A stretch of 38,113 nt of DNA, from contig NW_022205252.1 of NCBI RefSeq assembly GCF_008831285.2, positions 1-38,113 of the forward strand. Direction: 5' to 3'. The DNA is from Nymphaea colorata. Its lineage: Eukaryota > Streptophyta > Magnoliopsida > Nymphaeales > Nymphaeaceae. The position numbers were made by a program, and so were the translations under genes. The notes under the pieces were generated by a model. That model searched no databases. It was given only the letters and a program-made list of their open reading frames with translations, and was not told the origin of the DNA. Of this stretch, positions 19,720-30,500 are shown piece after piece (position 1 is the stretch's first letter; the number at the start of each line of letters is the position of its first letter).

Positions 19720-20036
19720 TCAATATTCTTAGGCTGTAATCCAACCACCGGCGGATGGGGGGTTGAAGTAATTGATTGGACCTCAAATTTTGCTTGGTGG
19801 GTTGTGAGTCAAGGAGCCGGAATAAAAGCCGAATTAACTGATCATACCGTTGTGCCTGCTTTGGGATTCGGACAGTTAACAGTTTGACCCACAATCAGAG
19901 AATTGTAGTAAAATATTCCATCCTCACCCATGTACCTGACCATGCCTTCTTTTGTTCCGTTCGGCTTAACGGGTGGAACCAATATGGTGGTCACATTGTA
20001 GTTGGCTTTGAGGAGCTGGGTGGCAGTTCTGAGCAT
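19720..20036 (-). CDS. Array family copy 13 (subfamily B, C-terminal frame break)
   Basis: MLRTATQLLKANYNVTTILV, PPVKPNGTKEGMVRYMGEDG, FYYNSLIVGQTVNCPNPKAG, then a frame change near 19850 before the end that corresponds to GGW-TA-x-EY in copy 11. About 85 residues are clean. An in-frame upstream Met (20111) would add 25 residues, as in copy 10. Confidence 0.62.
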
Positions 20037-20345
20037 GGTACTTAATTTGATGATAAAAAGGCAAAAGCCGGCTCCACTTAAAGGGAAGGTGGGCTTCTGG
20101 AATGCGCCCATTTTCCGCCAACCGCACTTAGACTCCCCACGAAAACACCGGCCTGCCTCTGTTTCTTATCGGAGTGCGCGTGCATGGCCTGCCTGGACTT
20201 TTCTGGTCTGCCTGGACTTCTTGGCACCCAATTTTGGCACCCAATTTTTCTATGCAAAATTGAGCAACACCAAACAGAATAAAAATACGCATAAAGTAAA
20301 CTATCGATATTTCGACGGCTTCTGCCGTTAAAGCCATGGCGCTTG
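20037..20345 (-). promoter_or_regulatory. Upstream cassette of copy 13 (type B)
   Basis: Same cassette as copy 11, with GAATGCGCCCATTTTCCGCC, CGCACTTAGACTCCCCACGA and the TTCTTGGCACCCAATTTT insertion. Confidence 0.6.
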
Positions 20346-21540
20346 GAGCTTCTCCCTTTATTTCATCGAAGGTTTATCCTTGCAAAATTTATCTGGCGAA
20401 GAGAGTGCCGAGTTCCCGAAGCCATGATGGTGAAGTCTACTCAAATATGATTGCCTTTACTTTATCTATAGCCAGCTATTGCCAAGAATCTTCGTTCCTG
20501 TTCTGCACCTTTTGAGAACATTTTTACTCTGAGCATAAGCCATGAAAGCCAATGCGTGTATGGCACTGGCATATGATGGACGGTGCCTACTTTTGGAGGA
20601 TTGCGGTTCAGTCCACTCTCAGCGGAGAGCTCGCATGCATAATAAGCCTTGACAGGCATCTAACGGCAGGCACGCCGATAAGGATAACAAAAGATGCCCA
20701 GGACTAAACCGAAATAAGCTGCAAAAGTAACCCATATTTAAAGGGAAGCCAAGGCAATCAGTCTTTAGACTCATCATGCCTCCAAAAGTTAGCTCCTTAC
20801 CTTCATGCCAAAGTTTTTTATTGGAAGAGAATATTGTCATTCCTATTGAAAGGCTTGGATTAAAAATAGTGATTAAGGCGTTATTGCTTTTTCGGTATGC
20901 AAATATCAATCACCCTATGGTCCTATGTGCGTGGATATTATGTTCCTATGCCTTTGAGAATATATTACCTTAGCTATCGAGAACTAGCGGCAGCCAAACT
21001 GCTAAGAATATTAGCTTGGGCAAGACTTTCTCATTTTGAAGTATGAATGCGAGATTTATAACATCGGTTAGTGCAGAAGAAATGGAAAATAAATCAAGAT
21101 GTATTCTTAGCCAATAATCAACATCTAACCTCCTTGAGGTGATGTAAAATCTCTCGAAAGATCTTTTCAGCAGCTTATATATCCTTCGTACGCCACATAT
21201 GGAAGACCAGCCTTGGAAACAGCAAAAAAAAAAAGTGAAGATAGTTGATCATCACTTACTTGTCCATAAATGCCAAGTTAGGTTGATTATGATTGATGAG
21301 GTTAAATTAATAATTTAAGGCATCCAGCATTGTCAGAAAGGGCAAGCCTACCTTTTAAGTTACCTATGTTTAATTAATCAACTTTTATTAAACCATACAA
21401 TCATTGATTTTATTCCACTCATCAGAAAATCGAGCACAATCAACTCCAAAGTTTCGTATTGATTTGAACAGTCCCCACCATTAACTCTTATATCTGAAGT
21501 AATAAGACCCACCATCCATTTTTAATCATAAATTATTGAT
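20346..21540. other. Array right edge and AT-rich intergenic region
   Basis: 20346-20815 is the right part of duplication unit 2. From about 20820 the sequence is AT-rich, unrelated to the array, and I see no gene in it. The last ~60 bases (AATCATAAATTATTGAT) may be the promoter of the next plus-strand gene. Confidence 0.45.
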
Positions 21541-22268
21541 ATGAACATCAGAAGCTTTGGTAATTTTAGTGGTTTTGCCCGCTCTGCTCGCCTTCGCTCC
21601 ACTCTCAGGCGTTAATTCGCCTTCAAAACCGGAGTCGTTGAGCTTCGATCCTCCCAGAGGGTTTCGAGAGGAGCATAATGTGTTCAAGGTTGCTGAAGAT
21701 TATAGGGAAGGCGACCGCTTAGCCTTCAATGTGGCAGCATTCACTGCCACCAGTGACCACACTCGATTGCCAACAAAAGATGAGTGGGAAGTGAGGCATC
21801 TCGAGAATCAACAGAGAGTCACTTTCGAAGTCACTGGGCTGGACCAACGAATCCATTGGAAAGTTGAGATTAGCTACATCGTAATCGGGAAAGAAGTGGA
21901 AGAACAGGCCAATCTTCCTACAGAATTAAGAATCAATTAGGTAAGCACCATCAAAAATTTGGAAAATAAAGTTCTCCTTACATCGTCCTCCAACTAAGAC
22001 CTTGCACCCAAATTAGGAGAAGAGGCCCTCATGAAAGACATCTTTATCCTGTACCGAGGGTTGATCCAAAGATTAGGTCAAAAATTCAATGATTAGCCTC
22101 AAAGGATATTTCGTTGAAACCGATCACATCCATATCTACAGTAAGCTTCAAGGTATTTCCAATTGCTATATCACCATCATGATTACAGATAGGTCTGAAT
22201 TGGCTCGCTTCATTGGAATTGATATCCATCCAGACCTCAGACATTTTGGAGAAACTGAAAATCATTGA
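21541..22268 (+). CDS. Secreted or surface protein segment, unknown domain (possibly N-terminus of the following cysteine-rich protein)
   Basis: ATG at 21541 (MNIR) is followed, after one missing base, by a signal-peptide-like LVILVVLPALLAFAPLSG. Then come ~110 residues with alternating hydrophobics (FKVAEDYREGDRLAFNVAAF, VTFEVTGLDQRIHWKVEISY), consistent with a beta domain. After one TAG and a TAA the frame continues; a one-base shift leads into ISLKGYFVETDHIHIYSKLQ and MITDRSELARFIGIDIHPDL. The TGA at 22266-22268 is a possible stop. However, another frame stays open across it (KIIDINQDISMG...KKA-TAG-ELMPA) into the cysteine-rich region, so this may be the N-terminal ectodomain of the large gene. 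No known family recognised. Confidence 0.5.
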
Positions 22269-22398
22269 TATTAACCAAGACATCAGTATGGGCGCATGCC
22301 CAACAGCCTTAGCAACCAGTAGAAGAGGAGTGTCTTTTGATGAGAGCAATCCCAGTGGTCTCCAGATCAAGAAGATGCAGAAAAAGGCATAGGAGCTA

Positions 22399-25300
22399 AT
22401 GCCAGCCATCAATGATGATGAAGGTGGGAGAATTGGAAGACTAAGGAGAAGAGTTCGTCCTTTATGGCAGAATAGGCTGCTAACTCCTGCATACCTACTG
22501 TTGCTCCTGCGGTTCCATGGCCCATGCCACTTCCTGTTTCAGGACAACAAATGCAAATGCAAGATAGTTAGCTGCGGACCAGGATACTACACAACTACAG
22601 CTCTGGCGTCGTCTTGCACAGCTTGCCCACCAACCTTACCCATTGCTACACGTGCTCCCTCCAATTGGATCAACCAATGTAACTTGCACTCTTGCACCGC
22701 TGGTTTGTTGCCATTAATGGAGTCTGCGCAGCCTGTCCCACCGGATGTGCCACTGCACAACTACCTCGTCAACAATCTAGTCACGGTGACATGCCAGACC
22801 TGTGTAAGCAATTTGTTGCTGCAGACTAGTGGCTCAGTGAAAGTCTTGCGGATGCGCTACCAACCAGTTCCTCAATACTGGCGCCATTCCAGTGACGTGT
22901 GTAAGTTGTCCCCTCTTCTTGCCTCTCCTGCACCTCTCTGGCAGTTTGTACTGCCTGCTCAGTGGGCTACTACCATGGCTGGAACCACCTGTTCGGCTGC
23001 ATGGCTGTATGCAAGACTTGCCTAGATGGCATTACATGTGCACTTGTCGAGCATTGCAACTTGGTCGCAGCGGTTTGCACCTGTCCTGCACATACTATCT
23101 TGATATTAACACAAAACTTGCCTCACCTGCAGCACCATCCAGCCCAACTGCCTCGCCTGTGCCTACAGCTTAGCATACGATCCTGTCAGTCCTGCTCCCT
23201 GTGGTGTGCACTTCCGCAGCTACTGGCTTTTACGTTAATTCCACTGGGTCTGCGGTCGCCTGTGTGAGCTACTGCAATAACTGCGACTTCACTCCTACTC
23301 CAGCTTGCTCCACCTGCAAACTAACTTCGCTATGATGGAATAGGAGCTGCGTCTGCGGAGCTGGTCTCTACTTCTCAGTGACCCAAAACGACTGCTTAGC
23401 TTGTGGAACCGTGATCCGGATGCACTTCCTGCCAGACCAACGCATTCCTGCCGCTACACTTGTCTCACTTGCAATCTATCGGCTACTTCCCCGACAATTC
23501 TTCCTGACGGCCTGTCCCTCGCTCTGCACAGTTGCACCAGTTCAACCGTATGCACCGGTTGCATAATAACCTTGTCGTTCTATCTGGAATGTGCGGTTGC
23601 GATGGCAACATTTCTCTTTCCTGATTCCTACACCCAAACTGTATGGTCTGCAGCTCTGCCATCTACTAGTGCCAGTCTTGCGCGTGAGTGGGTCCACTGT
23701 TACATGCGCACTTGTAATTTGGGCTTTTACCCGAGTGCAAGCAGCACATCCTGCTCTCCATGCCAGCCTTGTTCTGCATGCAGTGCTACTTCTGCACTGC
23801 TTGCGATCAGGATATACTCTTAACAATGGCTCTTGCATCTGCTAAACCGCTGCACTCATTGTTGGAATCTTCTAACACTTGCTCAGATTGCACTTTCGGT
23901 CCTTCACTTGCCTTTCCTGTGCAGTTGGATACTACAACAACCTGGAACTTGCACTGCCTGCACAGGCCTGTTCAGCCACTGCGTTGAATGCACCAGCCTC
24001 ACCTGCCTGGGATGCTCCTCAGCATTCATCCTCAGCCACTGGCTGCGTCTGCGATAATGCTGCCGGCCTCTACCTCTCCGCCAGTAGCACCACATGCCAA
24101 GCATGCGGAGTTGTCATCCGATGCCAGACCTGCACGCTGGAGCTTCAACTACCTGCTTCGCCTGCCTGCCTGGATATTATGCGTGCCTCCTCCACTTCTT
24201 GCCTGCCCTGCGGGGGTCTTGCCTGACCTGCTCGACCACTTCCACTCACTGCGATTCCTGCCTGTTGACTTACACCATGGTGACACCCCAACAACTGCGG
24301 TGCGATAACTCAGCAAATTCTACTACGATCCTTCGACGACTGGCTGCAGTCTCTGCACAACTATCATCCCCAACTGCCAGACTTGCTCACCACGCTCCTC
24401 GTCACCACCTGCACCCAATGCTTCCGGCTACTTTGGAACAGCACTCTTCATGCGACGCCTGTTCTCTCTGCACCACCTGCTCCAGCTTGACAGTCTGTAC
24501 TGGCTGTCCCAACAATTTAGTGCTCAGCCAGACGGTGGGCTACTGACTGTGGTCTGTGCGTGTGCGATAATTCCACTCTTACTCCACCTACTACGACTCG
24601 CAACTGGTACTTGCGAGCTCTGCTCCTACTTCTACACCACTTGCACTGCCTGCTTCGTCAGCAACTCACAGTCTTGTGCAGTGCTACTGCAGGCTCACAT
24701 TACCTTGTCAACAACACCGTCCTAAATTGCCCTCTCCCTGCTCCACCTGTGACTCTACGGTGCTCACTTGTCCGACTGGCATGACTGCTTCAAATGGCAG
24801 CTGCATTGCGATTCCGCTTGCACTCAGTGCTAAACTCTCTCATCGGGTGCGTTAGCTGCACAGTCAGCGCGGAGCCATCACCGCTTGTTCGCAATGCCTT
24901 CCGGGACTTACTTGGCCTCCCCCACTGCAATCCATGTCCTTCCACTTGCGCCACGTGCAGCAGTGCCACAACTGCCTCACCTGTCCAGACTCCTACGTCC
25001 TTATCGGCGGTATGTGCTCGTGCGCGACTACTCTGGCATTTTCCCCAACAGTAGGTGTTGTACTGCTTGTTCTGATATCTTCTATGCCTGTACTGAGTGC
25101 CAGATAGAGTGGAAGCACTGTTGCGTGGCTTGTCTAGCGGATACTTCCTGCAGGAAGCCAGTGTCCCATGCAGCAGAGCTGTCTCACTTGCGCAGTCACG
25201 CCATCAACCTGCACTTCGTGCGCTACAGGCAGACGCTCACTTCGGAGGAGGCTGGCCTGCACCCTGCTGCTGCATCGCTTGCAACGCCACTTCTCCAACT

Positions 25301-27300
25301 GCGTCACCTGCGTCTACACCATCTACGGCAACTTCAGCAAGTGCGGCACTTGCGAGCCGGACTACTACATCAATGGAGCTAACTGCTCGCCGTGCCCCAC
25401 TGTCTGCAATCCTGTGGCGCGGTGGCGTCTGCCTCACCTGCCACAGCACTTCTAGATCATCAACGGCACCTGTCTCTGCAACTCTGCGAAGGGATGTGGG
25501 AGTCAGGAGGCGTTTGCGTGGCCTGCATACCCTCTATCCAACTGCCTCACCTGCGCCCAGAAACCAGCGGCTCTCAACGCAGCTGCACCACCTGTACTAT
25601 GCGTTCTATCTGCTGAACGGCACGTGCCTGCTTCTGTGTGCGGGGACGGACTCACCAGCGGGTAGGCATGGATGACGGAACTCTGTGCGGAGACGGTGCA
25701 GCAATTCTGCGAGTGTAGGCAACTTCAACTGCGTGGGGCGCCAGCATCTGCACCATCACCATCAATTTCACATACTTCTATTCCCTCCTCACCAGCACAC
25801 TGCATGCAACAGCTCACCATCTCCTTCTCCATGTCCGGTTACCCTCCTACGACGGCGCCAACTTCCAGAACATGCTCACCTTTGTGAGTAATCCCGACCT
25901 GACATACTCTCATGGTCCTACTCCTCAGGACTGGTCAGCTATACTTTCAGGTACTCAAGCTACATCGACAAGAGACCATCGTTTTCTACTTCACGCCCTC
26001 TGCACTGGCAGTCACTGAGACCGCCTCCATTCCATCATCGTGGTCGAGTCCCATGTATCCCAACCAACAACGTCCAACTTTTGTACTATGAGGACTCTGT
26101 CTGCCCAAAAGGTCGGCAATGAGAAACTCACAAGACTGTAGAGTACGCAGCTATGCACCCTCCTCCTCTCCGCATACCCTGTAAAATAGTGGGCTCTAGC
26201 TGTTCGGAGTGCTGCAGCTGGCCATATCAACGTGGGCAACATGGACTACGTCAATACCATGATGACTCCTCTGATGGAACTCAAGGGCGTGCACGGCTTC
26301 ACTGCCAACTTGGGACGTGAATCGAAGATCTCGGCTGCTGCAGACCACTCCTAACCGCGTGAAGTCGATCGGCTACTAGTCCAACTTCCTGCGCAACTGT
26401 AACGTGATGCTGTTCTTGTGGTGAGTGTGATCTGGTCGCTCTGCCTCTACTTGGCACTACATCTTCCAGAAGTGCGCTCCCTGCCTTCATCTGTGGCCAG
26501 CGCATCATTAAGTAGGTGCTGCTGACGCTCATCCTCTTCAACTGCTTCAACTTCGCCTACTCCGCAGGCCTCCACTTCAACTACGCTCCCAAGGACGACT
26601 CCCTCTATTTGGCTGGCACAATCGCAGCCATTCTTCTCTCGTGGTGCCTGTCTTGATGCGATTGCGCTATGTGTGCCGAGGACGATGGGTTTGGAGAGTA
26701 CAAGGAGAAGTTTAACCTGGTCTGTCGAAAGCTCTACTTCGTGGTGACTATACTCTACAGACTGGAATAGGACTGTACATCTCAACCTCCAATGAGGACT
26801 CCATGTCTACTCTCATAGTGATGGCACTGTCAATTGCTTTCTTGCTGTACAACTTGGTGAACCTTCCCTACACGAAGGCCTACCACAACTATCGCGCCAA
26901 CGTGTGCCACTTCGCGCAGTTCATCTGTCTCTTCGTGGCGATGTACTACCGTTCCATGATGAGCAGTACCGCCCCCGAAGCTATGGGCGAGGTCTACGCC
27001 CCCGTCTATCTCTAAATGGCAGCCATCACCCTCAGTCTGCTCGTCAGCATCGTCATCCTCTCCTACGAAATCTACCTCTTCGTGATCGAGTGCACGCAGA
27101 AGAAGCAGGAGAAGTTATCGAGGGTCTCCGATGGCACCTCCCAAGCCAACGATAAACACCTCTCCGAAGGCAATCTGGAATCCTACGTCGACGATAAAAA
27201 TTCTCATTCGCAGAGGAAGCATGATCATCCATATCTCAACAAAATCCCCACCCATAATAAAACTTATATTAAGTCCCCTTTGGGATAGGAAATACCTTGA
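22399..27300 (+). CDS. Large cysteine-rich (furin-like CxxC repeat) multi-pass membrane protein, heavily frame-shifted
   Basis: All three plus frames carry alternating pieces of the same repeat pattern, such as CGPGYYTTT, CVSCPLF, CTACSVGYY, GFYVNSTGSAVACVSYCNNC, CLTCSTIQPNCLACAYS and CGTCEPDYYINGANCSPC. These are growth-factor-receptor/furin-like cysteine repeats, common in very large ciliate surface proteins. After about 25750 the cysteines stop. A pre-membrane segment (TLLLSAYPV, LMELKGVHGFTANLG) is followed by several hydrophobic helices (VLLTLILFNCFNFAYSAGLH, LIVMALSIAFLLYNLVNL, ITLSLLVSIVILSYEIYLF). A polar cytoplasmic tail ends at TGA (27298-27300). Frame changes occur every 50-150 bases with no fitting introns, so this is either a degraded gene or a poorly corrected sequence. 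Its start is unclear. Role inferred: surface receptor or antigen. Confidence 0.6.
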
Positions 27301-27505
27301 TTATGTATAATAATGGTAGTGGACAGTAGATGGGTGGTAATAGTTGCGTTTCATGCATGTGATTGATGTCTTGTAAGCAGTTAGTACGCTATCAACTATC
27401 GGAAGTGCTTATTTGATAGGAATAATCCATAAGTGGGTTCAAGGCCATCCGCGATAAGCAGTAATAATGGGGATAGAGAAGTGATAATACAGTTGGGTTA
27501 GTGGA

Positions 27506-30500
27506 TCAGAGTATGCCGAAGCTATTGTTGCCCTCGCAAATGGCAGTCATCAGCTTCTTCTCCAGGATCTCCTTCGAGGAGTATTCGGGCAGGTCCAGCG
27601 TGTTGAAACTAAATCACATATTGCGTACCAGGTGTGGGCGACGGGCAGACAGTTGACGTCGTAGACCTTCTCGATGGTGATGTTGAAGTTGCTATTGAAG
27701 ACTGTGATCTTGGGAGAGCCAGTCACGAACTGGATAAAAGTATTCATGAGGTCCTGGTTGAAGCCTTATACGATTTCCCAGAACCACTTTATCACTGGGG
27801 ACTACTCGGAATAGCCCTCATAGCGAGCTTTACCCACCAGCATCTTCACTATATTATTAAAACGTACCGTCGATGACCTCCTAGCCTCTAATTTGGCGCA
27901 GCATTTATTGAGGAGTGAAGATTTGGGCGTATTATGGGTATACGACTGAGTTGAATCCTGCCTGGATCTCTTTTAGCTCGTGCTCCCTGGCAAGATGGAA
28001 GTATTTCTCGCATAAGCCTTCAGGTATTTTTCCTTGTTGAGCTAGTCAGCTAGATCTAGGCTCCGCCCTCAACCAGCTAAACCTATTTCAGGTATCCGTT
28101 CACCATCTTCTCCACCACGAACCTGAGACATAGACCCGAAGGATCGTTGTCTCGAATGTAGACTAGACTGCGGTGGATTTCAGGGTCTATTTCTTGGAAG
28201 AAGTCGAGACTAGGAGTGGAATTAGTGATGGCTACGAACATCCCCATATCGAGCGCGCCGCCGTAGGGCACGCCCTGCCTAAAGCTGATTCCCAGGATCT
28301 TGCCGATGAAGAAGGCCTCTTCCCCGACGCCCCTCCCTCTCCACCCGATCATAAGCTCACGCACAAGTCCGCCGTGGTCGCTGCCCTCCTCCTCGTGGAA
28401 CTATACTGAAATCGCTTGGCCGGTCAGCTGGTAGAATGCCATGTCAAAGGACACTTTCTAGTAACTAGTATGTTCTGACAGTTGATGTCGTCGTCCACGC
28501 GGGGGACTTTGAAGCGGAGACCACTTGCTGCGCCGCCGTGGGGTTTCGCATGAGGACGGGGATCAGCAGTTCCTTGAATTGTCACTGCAGAAGGATTATA
28601 GCTGGAGGAAGTGGAGGACAGGTTGAAGACTTCCTGCAGATCGCGGAAGTGGTAGCTGCCGAAGTGGGGGTGGCTCTAGAAGAACTTGGCGACCTGGCCT
28701 GGGGAAGTCCAAATGGCTTGGCTGCCCCTGCCCATCATGAACACGTAGTACCACCCTGCCTCCAGCAGCATCTTGGGGTAGTGGATGAGCCTTTGGAACA
28801 GCTTATCCTCAATCTTGCCGTGGAATGATCCCTCAGCAACCGCAAGAAGTAGAACATGGCTTCGGTTAGCAGCATAAGCTCACGATTGCCCATCAACTTC
28901 TCCTTCAGCTTCAGCAGCAGTCTCGGCAATTGCTTTAGCTCACAATTCTCAGGGAGAGATTTTCTTTGTTGAATATCTGGATGAGAGTTTCCTTGTTGAT
29001 GAAGTAGAATTGCTTGATCTCTTCTCGGCAGCTCTGGACCAGTCTGCTCACGATGTGGTGCGTTTCTCCAGTGGAGACTTTGCCCTTGTTGGGACCCTCC
29101 TCCCCCTCGCGCTCCTTCTCGCCCTGCCTCACAGCTGCTGCGATCTTCCTGCTCACCTCCACCACCTTCGCGAACAGGCTTGACCCGTATCCCCTGATGC
29201 ACTACAGCAATTTGGTGGAGAGCTTCACCTACAGGCCCATCGTCTGCTAGATTAGCTCCCAGATGCGGTTGCTGCTGCGGTGGCGGCAGATGCTGTCGAT
29301 GATGCGCGCCAGCTCCTTCCTGCTGAGACGGTACACCTTTTGCCCCTCGCCCAGCTCGCCCCCGGAGAGTTCGAAGTTGAGTTCTGCGATTTTGGAGCGA
29401 ATGCGCGTCTTGTTGGTGGCGATGTAGATGAGGAGGAGGTGAGGCAGTTGTTCTGGAGAGGCAGCTAGAACCTGCCAATCATTTCCTGCGCAATCGGAAG
29501 AAGGTGCCGCTTTCTCTGAACAGCAAGTTTCCTGGCTTCTATCCTTCTTCTCCCTCTCTTCTTTCTCCAACTATCGCAATAAGTAGAGCACGTTATTGAT
29601 AGCATCTTCCAGAGACACTTCCTGCAGTCCGCATTCTCCCTTCAGTCCTCCAGCATAGGCCTACAATTCTTCTTGCCGGTCTAGTCGAATCGCAAAGTGG
29701 TGAAGAAAGACTCGAGGAAAGTTTGTCCGAAGCTAGTATTGAGGAGCTCCAGGTAGAAGGAGGAGACTTGCCTGCAACGCACCTGCGATTCAGGCAGCCT
29801 CAGCAACATGTAGAGGGCATTTCGAGCAGCTTCACCACTTCCTCGCGCTTCAACTCACCCCCACTCATCTCCTCCTCAATTTTGGAGTAAGTAGGCAGCA
29901 GCTATGGCGGATCTTCCATCTCTTCCTTCTTCCCCTTCCCTTTCTTGGCCGGCTTTGGCTTGGGAGCCTTCTTCTGCCTCACTTCCTGCTCATAGTCGCT
30001 TTCATCATAGCATATCTCTTCCTCCTCCTATCCTTCTTCATCCTCTTAGTCGTAATCCTCGTCGTCGTAATCTTCCTCCTCGTCCTCGCCGTAGCCTTCC
30101 TCGCGTTTTATGACACTATGAGTCATCGCTTTAGGCCCTATCACTGAAAAATTCCTATAGCCATCGTGGCTTGCGAGTGCAAGGCTGTCTTCGTTTCAGA
30201 TATCTTTCACGCAAAGAGGCATTGATTTCTGCAATTAGGCCATGCTGCTTGAGCAAGTGGTAGAGGGGCTCTGGCATACGGACTGCCATTTGTTCTGTGA
30301 AATCATTGGAAATGCCATTCATGTGGTGAGAAATGTCCCTCAGCATCCGTTCCACCTCTTTTCCTTCCTTGCCCTTGAGCAGCTAGTCTAGTTTGGAGTA
30401 ATCAGACCCCACAGGACATCCAATTCCTCCTGACCTGCATGACTCTTTCATACCTCCTCAGCTCGTCCCTGCGTCCCTCCAAGGTGAAGATGTCGAGGAA

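Larger units (their letters stand above)
18530..20815. repeat. Tandem duplication unit 2 (two genes, ~2.28 kb)
   Basis: The second unit of the direct tandem duplication, holding copies 12 and 13. Right-hand similarity to unit 1 fades at about 20815, corresponding to about 18520. Confidence 0.85.

Noticed and set aside
3942-20345. CRISPR-like or satellite array
   Set aside because: The repeats are gene-plus-promoter units with diverging coding bodies and unequal spacing, not short identical repeats with spacers.
28735-29478. 247-residue His/Gln/Arg-rich minus-strand frame as a separate gene
   Set aside because: It mixes out-of-frame HECT-ligase sequence; the neighbouring frames carry the conserved helical segments (LPHLLLIYIATNK, SRLVQSCREEIKQFYF).
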